Source: Sulfitobacter alexandrii (lineage in GTDB: Bacteria > Pseudomonadota > Alphaproteobacteria > Rhodobacterales > Rhodobacteraceae). From it: DNA of 64,000 nt. Positions 18,028 to 26,385 of this stretch are shown here, one piece after another (the stretch's first letter is position 1; the number at the start of each line of letters is the position of its first letter). The position numbers and the translations under genes are program-made. The stretch lies in NCBI RefSeq assembly GCF_001886735.1, contig NZ_CP018081.1:248001-312000 (forward strand), given 5' to 3'. A model generated the notes under the pieces. That model did no database searches, had not been told where the DNA came from, and saw nothing but the letters and a program-made list of their open reading frames with translations.

Positions 18028-18228
18028 ATGGGTAAGAAGAAGACAGGCTGGCCCTTCCAGAACGGGTTTCTGAACGACGGTGCGCAGGAGATTCACCTGT
18101 TCACCGATTACCGTTGGAATGATGGCTCGGTGAGCCGCCGCTGGCATGTCGATCCAGAACGCTTTGATGCTTGTCTGGTCGAGCTTCGCCCAGTTTCCCT
18201 GAAGGCATCAGACCGTTCGGATCAGTAG
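18028..18228 (+). CDS. Small hypothetical protein
   Basis: This protein of 66 residues (from MGKKKTGWPFQNG) is rich in aromatic and charged residues and has no signal peptide or membrane segment. I do not recognise the family. I prefer the ATG at 18028, preceded by GAGAG, over an in-frame ATG at 17959 that overlaps the end region of the previous gene. Its 3' end overlaps the convergent gene on the minus strand by seven bases. Confidence 0.55.
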   Translation: MGKKKTGWPFQNGFLNDGAQEIHLFTDYRWNDGSVSRRWHVDPERFDACLVELRPVSLKASDRSDQ

Positions 18229-18800
18229 GAGAACCACTCCGAGTGGCCCATGTTGCCCTCGTAGTCGCCGTATTCAACCATGATACTGCGCAAATAGAAG
18301 TACGAGGAACCTCCGCCGGTCGGATAGGCGATCTCCTGACCGCCTTCCGATACGAATGCCTCGGGCCAGGGCGTGTGGGATCGGTAGACCCGCTGGATGT
18401 ACCGGCAGGTGCGGTTCTCTCGGTCGCAGGAACGGAGAGACCAGTCCCAATACTGTTCACCTCCCCTTTCTCTATAGGCTTGACCGGTGAACCAGATCAC
18501 ATGGGTGCGGTTCAGCCATTCGTATTCGGGCAGAGTGGTGTCGAGCTCGCCCTCCCCGCCGGGCCCGCCCAGCTCGACCGGCACATGTGCGAAGGTGCAG
18601 ACCCCGAAGGGCGGCAGGCTCGGCCAGGGCGTGATGCGGCGGATCATAGTGCGATAGGCCCGTGCACAGACTGCGCTCGGGGGGAAGCCGCCAGCCATGC
18701 AGAGCATGATGGCGCAGTCGATGTCATAGGCCTGCGCCTTCCCCGGGGCTCCGAACACCGCCATCACCCCCATCGCCGCTGCCATCGCCTGTCGCTTCAT
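18222..18800 (-). CDS. Hypothetical exported protein next to the virB operon
   Basis: This 192-residue protein begins with a signal peptide (MKRQAMAAAMGVMAVFGAPGKAQA, cleavage after AQA). The mature part contains six cysteines, some probably paired in the periplasm (DCAIMLCMAGGFP, CARAY, CTF, CDRENRTC). The second in-frame ATG is used because GGGAGAG lies eight bases before it. It points away from the virB genes and shares their intergenic region. Its composition suggests an extracytoplasmic accessory of conjugation, but I do not recognise a named family. Confidence 0.75.
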   Translation of the reverse strand: MKRQAMAAAMGVMAVFGAPGKAQAYDIDCAIMLCMAGGFPPSAVCARAYRTMIRRITPWPSLPPFGVCTFAHVPVELGGPGGEGELDTTLPEYEWLNRTHVIWFTGQAYRERGGEQYWDWSLRSCDRENRTCRYIQRVYRSHTPWPEAFVSEGGQEIAYPTGGGSSYFYLRSIMVEYGDYEGNMGHSEWFSY

Positions 18801-18864
18801 GTCGCTCTCCCGCAAAAGTTGCGCAGACTATCGCGCAATATGTATTTATCTGCAATATGTCGTA

Positions 18865-18893
18865 TTGACTCCATATGACTTTATGGATTTAAG
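18865..18893 (+). promoter_or_regulatory. Candidate promoter of the virB operon
   Basis: TTGACT and TTTAAG are separated by exactly 17 bases, about 40 bases before the first gene of the rightward operon. The surrounding region is AT-rich against a GC-rich background. This is a sequence match to a sigma-70-type promoter; activity is inferred. Confidence 0.5.
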
Positions 18894-18932
18894 CGCAGGA
18901 AGTAGAAGGGCTCTCGTGGGGAGAGTCCGAAC

Positions 18933-19247
18933 ATGCCGATAGCGCGCAACCAGATCCTGATCACCATCGATGGTGTCAAAGACCTGTCCGAACAGGGCAT
19001 CGCGTTCCGCTGCCGGTATGAACTCGTGGGGTTCACGGACGATGGCAAGCCGCGCTACCAGTGCATCTACCTGCGCGAGGGTGAGCCGGAAGCCATTCTG
19101 GTCTCGACCCGGATCACCCCGCACGGGCCTGAGCCGCGGTATTTCAACATATGGCCAGGGCTCTTCAAACATCATCTCGAGTTCGGTGACGGGCGCGATC
19201 TGCGCTTTGGTCCTGACTACAGCATCACCCTCGAGGAGCGCGGCTGA
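18933..19247 (+). CDS. Hypothetical protein, first gene of the virB operon
   Basis: The product has 104 residues (MPIARNQILITIDGV to DYSITLEERG), with no signal peptide or membrane segment. I do not recognise the family. A GGGGAGAG site lies 11 bases before the ATG. The 3' end overlaps the lytic transglycosylase frame if that gene starts at the GTG I propose. An antisense frame of similar length exists but lacks a good start signal. A role in transfer is inferred from position only. Confidence 0.65.
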   Translation: MPIARNQILITIDGVKDLSEQGIAFRCRYELVGFTDDGKPRYQCIYLREGEPEAILVSTRITPHGPEPRYFNIWPGLFKHHLEFGDGRDLRFGPDYSITLEERG

Positions 19248-19884
19248 CGTTATCGCCTTCGGCCGCGACGGCACAGCCCGGACTTCGGGCTGGACCTTTC
19301 ACGGTGAGCGCCCTGCCTGGGCTGGTTTGGAACATAGCGCTGAAGCCGAGGTCGTTCTGGCCTCGTTGGACGCCACGCCGCCTTCCAGTCGCGACGACAC
19401 CCTCTCCCTGATCCGCACGACTGCCGTCCGCCACCAGGGGAACCGTGCCCTGCGGCAGGTCAGCCTTGATGCGGACGACTGGCAAATTCTGTTCCGCGCC
19501 CTGGTCGAGGCTGAAAGCAGCTACAACCCGACCGCCGTCAGCCCGAAGGATGCCTATGGTCTTGGCCAGCTGATGCCGGATACTGCCCGTGCGCTCGGCG
19601 TCGATCCGCGCGATCCCTCCCAGAACCTCGACGGCGCGGCGCGGTATCTGCTCGCACAACTCGGAACGTTCAAGGACATCGACTTGGCGCTCGCGGCCTA
19701 CAATGCCGGACCGCACCGGGTGGTCGAGTATTCCGGCATCCCGCCTTTCATCGAGACCCGCGACTACATCGCGCGCATCCACCGGATCCGGTCCCGACTT
19801 GCGGGTACACCTGTTTCCGCGCCGGACATCCGCGTCGCAGACCGGGTTCCAGCCCGCGCGCCGGTCCTCATCGATCTTCAGTAA
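19186..19884 (+). CDS. virB1: VirB1-like lytic transglycosylase
   Basis: This SLT-type transglycosylase would locally cut peptidoglycan for assembly of the conjugation channel. The catalytic Glu lies in LVEAESSYNPTAVSPKDAYG, followed by the family motifs GLGQLMPDTARALGV and LALAAYNAGPHRV. There is no good ATG. I propose the GTG at 19186, which gives a hydrophobic N-terminus (AICALVLTTAS) that could be a signal peptide and overlaps the previous gene by 62 bases. A later start cannot be excluded. A second transglycosylase is encoded at 23047-24159. Confidence 0.8.
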   Translation: MTGAICALVLTTASPSRSAADVIAFGRDGTARTSGWTFHGERPAWAGLEHSAEAEVVLASLDATPPSSRDDTLSLIRTTAVRHQGNRALRQVSLDADDWQILFRALVEAESSYNPTAVSPKDAYGLGQLMPDTARALGVDPRDPSQNLDGAARYLLAQLGTFKDIDLALAAYNAGPHRVVEYSGIPPFIETRDYIARIHRIRSRLAGTPVSAPDIRVADRVPARAPVLIDLQ

Positions 19885-19900
19885 AACAAGGGAACTTCGC

Positions 19901-20182
19901 ATGCTCAGACATTGCCTCAGCCGCCTCTTGCCCATCGCCACAACCTTGGCGGCTCTCGCAACGCCCGCTCTCGCGCAGGACTTGTCACCGATCCAGACCA
20001 TGCTGGAAACCGTCGAGGCCGCGCTGACCGGTCCCATCGGGATCGCGGTTGCCACGCTCGCGGTCATCGGCACCGGATTCATGTGCATGATGGGGCGGCT
20101 CAACTGGGGCTGGTTCGCCTCGGTCATCATCGGGATCGTGCTGATCTTCTCGGCCGGTACCATCGTCGACGGCTTCTCCTGA
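19901..20182 (+). CDS. virB2: VirB2/TrbC-type pilin
   Basis: This 93-residue protein has a long signal peptide (cleavage after TPALA, about residue 25). Two hydrophobic helices follow (IGIAVATLAVIGTGFMCMMG and WFASVIIGIVLIFSAGTIV). Size, topology and place between virB1 and virB3 match the major conjugative pilin. GGGAAC lies before the ATG. Confidence 0.9.
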   Translation: MLRHCLSRLLPIATTLAALATPALAQDLSPIQTMLETVEAALTGPIGIAVATLAVIGTGFMCMMGRLNWGWFASVIIGIVLIFSAGTIVDGFS

Positions 20183-20197
20183 GATCCGAGTAGAGCA

Positions 20198-20476
20198 GTG
20201 GCAGAACGATCCCCCCTTTTTCTGGGCCTCGCCCGTCCGCCCAAGTATCTGGGTCTCCCTGTCGGATACCTCGTGGTGCTGACGACCGGGGTCGTTCTGC
20301 CGTTCATCTGGACGAAGTCGATGGTCTTCTTCCTGATTGGTCTCGTCGCCTATCCGATCCTCTGGTTTGTCGCCGACCGCGAGCCGCATTTCTTCGAGGT
20401 CCTGCGCGTCTCCTATGGATCAGTGCGTCCGACGAAGAACAGGGCCCTGCATGGAGGCGACAGCTTTGGCGCTTGA
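20198..20476 (+). CDS. virB3: VirB3 inner-membrane protein
   Basis: This 92-residue protein has the VirB3 pattern: FLGLARPPKYLGLPVGYL near the N-terminus and two membrane helices. The EPHFFEVLRV segment lies before the C-terminus. The start is GTG. The 3' end overlaps virB4 by 26 bases, in agreement with the close link (sometimes fusion) of VirB3 and VirB4 in type IV secretion systems. Confidence 0.9.
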   Translation: MAERSPLFLGLARPPKYLGLPVGYLVVLTTGVVLPFIWTKSMVFFLIGLVAYPILWFVADREPHFFEVLRVSYGSVRPTKNRALHGGDSFGA

Positions 20477-22844
20477 TGCGGGCACACTTTCCACTTTTGG
20501 GGCCGCCCTGCATCAAGCAGGCGGGGGGGAGTTCACGCGGGAGAGTTATCTCGCCGAGCACCTGCCGTATTTCGCGCTCGCGGCTGACGACGTCATGGTA
20601 CTGCGCGAGGGCGACCTTATGGCGACCCTCCGCCTCGACGGGCTCAACCCGATGACCACGGAAGATGCCCGGCTCGACGCGCTCAAGCGTGCAGTCGCTG
20701 CCATCGTCGCCCAGACCGGCAACGCCTTCGGCTTCTACATTCACCGCATCTCCGTGCCGCAGGATCTCGGAATGCGCCCCCTCGAGGGGGACAGCTTCGC
20801 CGCCGCGATCGATGCGCGCTGGCAGGCCCATGTCAAAGACCTGCGCCCGGCCAAGCGCCAACTCTATCTCAGCGTCATCCGGCGGCCCGATATCTCGGCC
20901 CGCATTCCCCTCCTGCGTGCGCTGGCCCGCAAGGCCTGGGTCAAGGACCGCGCGACACGCCTGCAGGAGTTGAACGAGGTCATGGGCTTCTTCGAGGTAG
21001 CGCTTGCCTCGGCCAACCCCGTCAGGCTCACGAAGTCGGGCGGTGAATGGCTGGGCTACCTCAATACGCTGAACGCCGGCAGCTTCTCCCCCATCGCCTT
21101 CGGGCAGAGCGCCCTACCCCTCTCGCACACCCTGAGCAACTGTCGCGCGACCTTCGACGGCGATGTCGTCACCCTGACCGACGCCGTGACCGGCCAGGTC
21201 AAATACGGCGCACTCTTTTCGATGAAAACCTATCCGGCGCTCACGGACGTCACGCTGCTCGACGCGCTCGACCTGCCTCTCGACATCGTGCTGACCAACT
21301 CCTTCAGCCCGATCCCGAACAACATCATGGCCGAGCGCATCCAGCGCATCATCCGCCAGATGCACGCCTCCGACGATGCCGCCGTCTCTCTGCGCGAACA
21401 ACTGGGCCAGGCCGCCGACGATCAGGAGGCGGGACGGATCGCCTTTGGCGATCATCACCTGTCGATCGCCGTCTATGCGCCCGACCGCGATACGCTTGAG
21501 CGCGCTGCAGCCCAGATCAAGCGCGTGGGCCAGGAAATCATGTCGGTGATCGTGCGCGAGAACATGGCGCTGAAAGCCACCTACTTCGCACAATCCCCCG
21601 GCAACTTTGGCTATCGCGCTCGCAAAACTCCGATCTCCTCGATCAACTTCGCGGATTTCGCCGCCCTGCATGGCAGCGTCGAGGGGCGCGGCCCCAACCA
21701 ATCGCCCTGGGGCCAGACCATCTCGGTCCTGCCAACCGTCGGCACCTCGGGCTATCGGTTCAATTTTCACGAGGCGGGCAACCCGGGCAAGGAACCGACC
21801 GTCGGCCATACGCTCGTGCTGGGGCGCACCGGCACCGGCAAGACGCTCACCACCGCCTTCCTCGCAGCCCAAGCGCAGCGGGTCGGCGCGCGGCTTTTCT
21901 TCTTCGACAAGGATCGCGGCCTCGAGATGGCGGTCCGCGCGCTTGGCGGGCGCTACAACGAGATCCGCGCTGGCGTGCCGACGGGCCTGAACCCGCTGAT
22001 GACCGAGATCGACGAACGGGGCCGCGCCTGGCTCTCGGACTGGCTGGCGACCCTTCTTTCCCGGGGCGGAACCCTCACGGGCGAACAATCCCGCCATATC
22101 CAGAGCGCGGTCGCGCAAAATGCCTATGCCGAGGGCTCGCTCCGGCGCTTCGCGAGTTTCGAGACGCTGTTTCAATCGCTCGACGACGATGGCGAGCTAC
22201 AGTCCCGCGTCGCCGAATGGGCCCCGGGCGGCCGCTATGGCTGGGTCTTCGACGAGCCGGAACATGGTGCCGGGCTCGAACTGGCCTCCGACATCATCGG
22301 CTTCGACATGACCGAGATTCTCGACATGACCACCGAGCGGATGGCGGTGCTCTCCTACATCTTCCGCCAGATCGAACGTGTGGTCGAGGATCGCCGCCCC
22401 ACCATCATCGTCCTCGACGAGGCCTGGAAGCTGCTTGACGATCCCTACTTCGGCGCGCGGCTGGAAAACTGGCTGGTGACGCTGCGCAAGATGAACTGCG
22501 TCGTGATCATGATGACGCAGTATCCGAGCCAGCTGCGCGATAGCCGCGTCGGCAAGACCATCGTCGAGACGGTCCCGACCCAGATCCTCTTCCCGAACGA
22601 CCGTGCCACGATCTCCGATTACGACTTTCTGCGCGTGAACGCCAAGGAGGCTGCCCTCCTCGTGCAGCCCACAATCGGCCAGCGCATCGCGCTCGTGCGC
22701 TCGGCGGGCGACAGCGTCTTTGTCGATGCCGATCTCTCCGCCCTCGGCACCCTCCTCCCCATCCTTGGCGGCGGCGCCACCGGCGAGGCCCGTGTGCCCG
22801 CCGATTGGCGCGCCAATCCTGATTTCTGGAGACATGTTATATGA
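20451..22844 (+). CDS. virB4: VirB4 ATPase
   Basis: This 797-residue conjugation ATPase powers pilus assembly and transport. The N-terminal CagE/TrbE/VirB domain is followed by the P-loop domain, with Walker A LVLGRTGTGKTLTT near residue 457. Walker B is TIIVLDEAWKLLDD near residue 650, followed by the MMTQYPSQL segment typical of VirB4. I chose the ATG at 20451 (MEATALALD) because the longer open frame runs back into virB3. The lipoprotein gene overlaps its stop by four bases. Confidence 0.95.
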   Translation: MEATALALDAGTLSTFGAALHQAGGGEFTRESYLAEHLPYFALAADDVMVLREGDLMATLRLDGLNPMTTEDARLDALKRAVAAIVAQTGNAFGFYIHRISVPQDLGMRPLEGDSFAAAIDARWQAHVKDLRPAKRQLYLSVIRRPDISARIPLLRALARKAWVKDRATRLQELNEVMGFFEVALASANPVRLTKSGGEWLGYLNTLNAGSFSPIAFGQSALPLSHTLSNCRATFDGDVVTLTDAVTGQVKYGALFSMKTYPALTDVTLLDALDLPLDIVLTNSFSPIPNNIMAERIQRIIRQMHASDDAAVSLREQLGQAADDQEAGRIAFGDHHLSIAVYAPDRDTLERAAAQIKRVGQEIMSVIVRENMALKATYFAQSPGNFGYRARKTPISSINFADFAALHGSVEGRGPNQSPWGQTISVLPTVGTSGYRFNFHEAGNPGKEPTVGHTLVLGRTGTGKTLTTAFLAAQAQRVGARLFFFDKDRGLEMAVRALGGRYNEIRAGVPTGLNPLMTEIDERGRAWLSDWLATLLSRGGTLTGEQSRHIQSAVAQNAYAEGSLRRFASFETLFQSLDDDGELQSRVAEWAPGGRYGWVFDEPEHGAGLELASDIIGFDMTEILDMTTERMAVLSYIFRQIERVVEDRRPTIIVLDEAWKLLDDPYFGARLENWLVTLRKMNCVVIMMTQYPSQLRDSRVGKTIVETVPTQILFPNDRATISDYDFLRVNAKEAALLVQPTIGQRIALVRSAGDSVFVDADLSALGTLLPILGGGATGEARVPADWRANPDFWRHVI

Positions 22845-23050
22845 ATTCGAAACCTCTCCTCGCGCTTTGCGCCGCCGGAAGCCTTCTTTCGGCTTGCGAG
22901 AAATACACCGAGAAATCCTCGCCCTGCTTCGGACGCAATGGCGAGCCGCAGGTGACAAGGTCCGCCCTGTCCTTCTCGACCATGGGCGCGCCGGCTCACG
23001 CAATGGCCAAGCCCGACTGCACCTTCGAGCCCCTGCCCCGTCCGGAATGA
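22841..23050 (+). CDS. Small T4SS lipoprotein (VirB7-like position)
   Basis: The product has 69 residues with a lipoprotein signal: MNSKPLLALCAAGSLLSAC gives a lipobox LSAC with the lipidated Cys at residue 19. Its size and anchoring fit the outer-membrane lipoprotein of conjugation systems (VirB7/TrbH class). It sits after virB4 rather than after virB6, so the equivalence is only positional. Both ends overlap their neighbours by four bases. Confidence 0.75.
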   Translation: MNSKPLLALCAAGSLLSACEKYTEKSSPCFGRNGEPQVTRSALSFSTMGAPAHAMAKPDCTFEPLPRPE

Positions 23051-24159
23051 GCCGCGTCGCGATCATATCCGCCGGTTTCTGCCTCGGCCTCAGCACCCTG
23101 CCCGCGATCGCCCAGGGCGTGCCGACGCAGGACAATTCCGCGATCGGGCGCGCCATCGCCCGGGTGGCCGCACTGGCCGAGGATCTGGGCGTCCAGCAGG
23201 ACAAGGATCGCACCGAGACGACCCTGGCCGATGTCCAGGCTGACCAGTTGCGTGTGCTCGAAGAGATGACCACAGCGATCACCGGTCCCGGCGTCGATAT
23301 CCGCGCGCTCGAGGGCAATGCGGATTTCGGAGTAGCGGCGGTCTACCCGAACACCGACCCGAGCCCGATGAACAGCCGCCTCTTCGGCGACGGTCGCGAG
23401 ACGGTCGAGATGATGATCGTCGAGGTGGCGGGCGAATTCGCAGGCGCGCCAGGTGTGGCCCGAGCAGGTCTCTCGGCCACCCAGTGGCGCTGTCTCTTCC
23501 AGGCCCTGATCAAGCAGGAAAGCCGCTTCAACGTCGCCGCCGAAAGTCCGGTCGGGGCTTATGGGTTGACCCAGCTCATGCCCGGCACCGCCTCCGATCT
23601 TGGCGTCGACCGCTATAATGTCAAAGACAACCTGCGCGGCGGCGCGCGCTACATCACCACCCAGCTCAATCGCTTCGGCAACATCCCCCATGCGCTCGCG
23701 GCCTATAACGCGGGTCCGGGACGCGTGATCGAATATGGTGGCGTGCCGCCCTTTGCCGAGACCCAAGGCTATGTGCGCAACATCTCCAAGTTTTACAACG
23801 AATACCTTGCCGTGGTCGGCGGCGCCGATGCGCTCGGCACGCTCTCGCCCTCGGACTTTGCGCTGGCCGAGTATGCCAGCATCTCCGAGGCCGGCGTCTA
23901 TTACGCCGCCGACAGTTCCGCCACCACAGAGCAGGTCATCAATCGCCTGCGCGCGATCATCCTGCAGATCGACGCGCAACCCAATGCCAAGGCGGCCTGG
24001 GAGCTCAACACCTACGCCAAGGCCGAGATCGGTCGCATCCTCAACCTCCGCGTCCGGCTGATGGCGGCAAACCAGCAGCGCGAGGCGGCCTATGCGCAGC
24101 ACCTCGTCGCTGACCGGCTGGCCGAGCGCGACTTCATGCAAATGGGAGTTCCCGAATGA
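23047..24159 (+). CDS. Second lytic transglycosylase of the T4SS, with C-terminal extension
   Basis: This 370-residue exported protein has a signal peptide at residues 1-22, ending in IAQG. A coiled region precedes the SLT domain, with catalytic Glu in LIKQESRFNVAAESPVGAYG, then LTQLMPGTASDLGV and LAAYNAGPGRV. After the domain, about 110 residues are predicted helical (QVINRLRAIILQIDAQPNAK to ERDFMQMGVPE) and look like a VirB5/TrbJ tail. It overlaps both neighbours by four bases. Two transglycosylases in one virB operon are unusual and may act at different stages. Confidence 0.88.
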   Translation: MSRVAIISAGFCLGLSTLPAIAQGVPTQDNSAIGRAIARVAALAEDLGVQQDKDRTETTLADVQADQLRVLEEMTTAITGPGVDIRALEGNADFGVAAVYPNTDPSPMNSRLFGDGRETVEMMIVEVAGEFAGAPGVARAGLSATQWRCLFQALIKQESRFNVAAESPVGAYGLTQLMPGTASDLGVDRYNVKDNLRGGARYITTQLNRFGNIPHALAAYNAGPGRVIEYGGVPPFAETQGYVRNISKFYNEYLAVVGGADALGTLSPSDFALAEYASISEAGVYYAADSSATTEQVINRLRAIILQIDAQPNAKAAWELNTYAKAEIGRILNLRVRLMAANQQREAAYAQHLVADRLAERDFMQMGVPE

Positions 24160-24923
24160 GACAGCTTCTCCTGACCGTGGCTGCGGTCACCACGCTTGGG
24201 TTTTCCTCGCCCGCAGCGGCCCAAGGTGTGCCAACCTTCGATGGTTCGCAGCTTGGACAACTGGTCGCGCAACTCGAGCACATGGCCGAAGATCTGAACG
24301 TCCAGATGCAGCAGCTCGCCACCATGCGGCTGGAACTGGAAACCCAACTGTCGCAGCTCACAAACCTCGAGGCGCAACTGACCTCGCTGATCGAGGGCAG
24401 CGGGTTGGGTGAGCTCTTCGCCACGGTCGAAGAATTCCGCGCACTGCGCGGCAAGTTGGTCGCCCCGCTCAACACCGCGCAATCTCTGGCGAGCGGCGAT
24501 TTCCTGAGCGGCTTCAATCCCGGTGCGGAACTCACAGCCTCGGTCGAGCGGGTTTTGTCTGGCAGCGGTTTCACCTCGGAGCGCCTGAGCACGCTTTCGG
24601 GCTCCGATCAGCCCGCCGACAACCGGATCGCCACTTCGGCCGGGGCCAGCGCCATGCTGTCCGTCGCAGCCCAGGAAAGCCATGAAGAAGCGGGCCAAAG
24701 CCTCGAGCGGCTCGAGACCATGGTCGGGCTGATCGACGATCAGGACGGGCTGAAGGCCGCCGTCGATCTCAACACCCGCGTCACGGCAGAGCTCGGCATC
24801 ATCCTGACCCAGATCTGGCGGCTGGAAGCGGCCCAGGGCGTCAGCGCCGGCCAACTTGGCGTCGTCGATGCAGCCACCCTCGCGGATGAACGCAAGTTCC
24901 GCTCGATGGCGGTGGATCCATGA
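24156..24923 (+). CDS. virB5: VirB5-like minor pilus protein
   Basis: This 255-residue exported protein has a signal peptide of about 22 residues, ending SPAAAQG. A long coiled coil follows (LGQLVAQLEHMAEDLNVQMQ to about residue 75) and a helical C-terminal part. This matches the architecture of VirB5/TrbJ pilus-tip proteins, which vary strongly in sequence. Its N-terminal signal and the GVPTFD start of the mature protein resemble the previous gene (GVPTQD), hinting at shared origin. The stop overlaps the next gene by four bases. Confidence 0.72.
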   Translation: MRQLLLTVAAVTTLGFSSPAAAQGVPTFDGSQLGQLVAQLEHMAEDLNVQMQQLATMRLELETQLSQLTNLEAQLTSLIEGSGLGELFATVEEFRALRGKLVAPLNTAQSLASGDFLSGFNPGAELTASVERVLSGSGFTSERLSTLSGSDQPADNRIATSAGASAMLSVAAQESHEEAGQSLERLETMVGLIDDQDGLKAAVDLNTRVTAELGIILTQIWRLEAAQGVSAGQLGVVDAATLADERKFRSMAVDP

Positions 24924-25354
24924 GAATGTCCAAGCGCACCCCGAGCCGCTTCACATTGATGGAAGCCGGTCTCCTCAGCCTTTCACTTGTCATTCCGGTC
25001 GGTCTTCTCGTCTTGCCCGACCCGGCCTCGGGTCAGGACCGGCCCTTCACCTCGATGGAGATCGTACGGGATGAAGAGGACGAATGCCGCGTCCCAAAGC
25101 CGCCTGTTGATCTCGCCGAGACCGCTTACTTGCGCAATGGCTACCGCGCGATCCTGCGCATCCTGATCGCCGAGGAAGCCCTCGCCTCGGAGAGCTGCAC
25201 CTGCCTGCTGGACCAGTTCAGCTGGGATCAGGCCTTGGGCGCCCTGCCCCGGTTCAAGACCTCGGACAATCCGCGTCTGCCCTTCAACGTGCTGGACCTC
25301 TACGCCAAAGCCGACGCGCTCGAGGCTCAACTTGCAGAAGGTTGCGCAGAGTAA
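24920..25354 (+). CDS. Hypothetical exported T4SS-operon protein
   Basis: This 144-residue protein has an N-terminal hydrophobic segment (AGLLSLSLVIPVGLLVLPDPAS). Four cysteines occur in the exported part (ECRVPK; ESCTCLL; EGCAE). No family is recognised. It lies between virB5 and virB6 with no gap on either side, so it is almost certainly made with the transfer apparatus. Whether it is secreted or membrane-anchored is unclear. Confidence 0.75.
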   Translation: MRMSKRTPSRFTLMEAGLLSLSLVIPVGLLVLPDPASGQDRPFTSMEIVRDEEDECRVPKPPVDLAETAYLRNGYRAILRILIAEEALASESCTCLLDQFSWDQALGALPRFKTSDNPRLPFNVLDLYAKADALEAQLAEGCAE

Positions 25355-26368
25355 ATGGGCGTTATTCGCGACATCCTGGGACAGGTCGACGCCGCGGTGA
25401 ACACCGTGGCGCAGGACGGCTTTGTCTCCTCGGCGGCCTCGGTCGGCAACGTCATCTCGGCGGGCGCGACCCTCCTCCTCGTCCTTCTGGGCATCAACGC
25501 GGTCATGCAGCTGCGCCCCCTGCCCTTCGGCACCGGCTTTGCCTTCGGGGTGAAGGTGGCACTGGTAGGGATATTCGCGCAAAGTTGGGACAATTTCAGC
25601 GTCATCTATGACATCGTCACACGCGTGCCCGACTCCGTCGGCGCCTCGATCCTGGCCCTCACCGGGTCCGGCGACGAGGCCGGGGTCTATGAGAGCCTCG
25701 ACAACATGGTCGCCCGCATCACCGCCTATGGCGATACGATCGGGGACCGTGCGGGCTGGGTTTTCGGCGCGGTCCTGGGTGCCATCTTCTTCGTCCTCTC
25801 CGCCGTCTTTGCCGCCGTCACCGCCGGGATCATCGCCTTCGCCCGCATCGTCTTCGCGCTGATGATCGTGATCGCCCCCTTCATGATCGTGACCTCGCTC
25901 TTCAAGCCGACCCAGTCGCTCTTCGAGGCCTGGACCCGCGCTACCATCGGCTATGCGCTCATGCCGGTCGCTGCCGCAGGGGCCGCCGGCATCATCGTCG
26001 CCATCGCCGAGGCCATCGGGGACGCCTCCGCCGATCCGGGCGATGTCGAGACGGTCAGCCTCATCCTGCCCTTCCTCGTCATCCTGATCCTCAGCGCCGG
26101 GATCATGGCCTCGGTCCCCTACATCGCCTCCAACCTCACCGGCGTTGTCGGCATTGCCTCCAACGCCGTGGGTCTGACCGGCCTCGCACGCCAGGGTTTC
26201 GTGAACACGCGCCAGTACGGCACGGGCACCACCTCCCGCCTCGTCACCGGCAAGTCGCCGCAGGAGCTGAACCAGATGGCCAATGCGGGCGTGGTGAAAA
26301 CTGGCGAGTTGATCCGGCAAAGCCCCGGCGCGCTTCTCTCCGCCGCCAAATCCTTCCGCAAACCCTGA
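25355..26368 (+). CDS. virB6: VirB6 polytopic membrane protein
   Basis: This 337-residue protein has at least six hydrophobic segments, including SAGATLLLVLLGINAVM, GAIFFVLSAVFAAVTAGII and LILPFLVILILSAGIM. The central ARIVFALMIVIAPFMIVTSLF region is typical of VirB6/TrbL channel proteins. It starts directly at the stop of the previous gene. Its job is to form part of the inner-membrane DNA path. Confidence 0.9.
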   Translation: MGVIRDILGQVDAAVNTVAQDGFVSSAASVGNVISAGATLLLVLLGINAVMQLRPLPFGTGFAFGVKVALVGIFAQSWDNFSVIYDIVTRVPDSVGASILALTGSGDEAGVYESLDNMVARITAYGDTIGDRAGWVFGAVLGAIFFVLSAVFAAVTAGIIAFARIVFALMIVIAPFMIVTSLFKPTQSLFEAWTRATIGYALMPVAAAGAAGIIVAIAEAIGDASADPGDVETVSLILPFLVILILSAGIMASVPYIASNLTGVVGIASNAVGLTGLARQGFVNTRQYGTGTTSRLVTGKSPQELNQMANAGVVKTGELIRQSPGALLSAAKSFRKP

Positions 26369-26385
26369 TTTGAAAGACGACTGAC

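Noticed and set aside
18846..19274. 142-residue minus-strand frame opposite the first virB-operon gene
   Set aside because: No ribosome site; the plus-strand gene has a good start signal, lies in operon order and has more protein-like composition.
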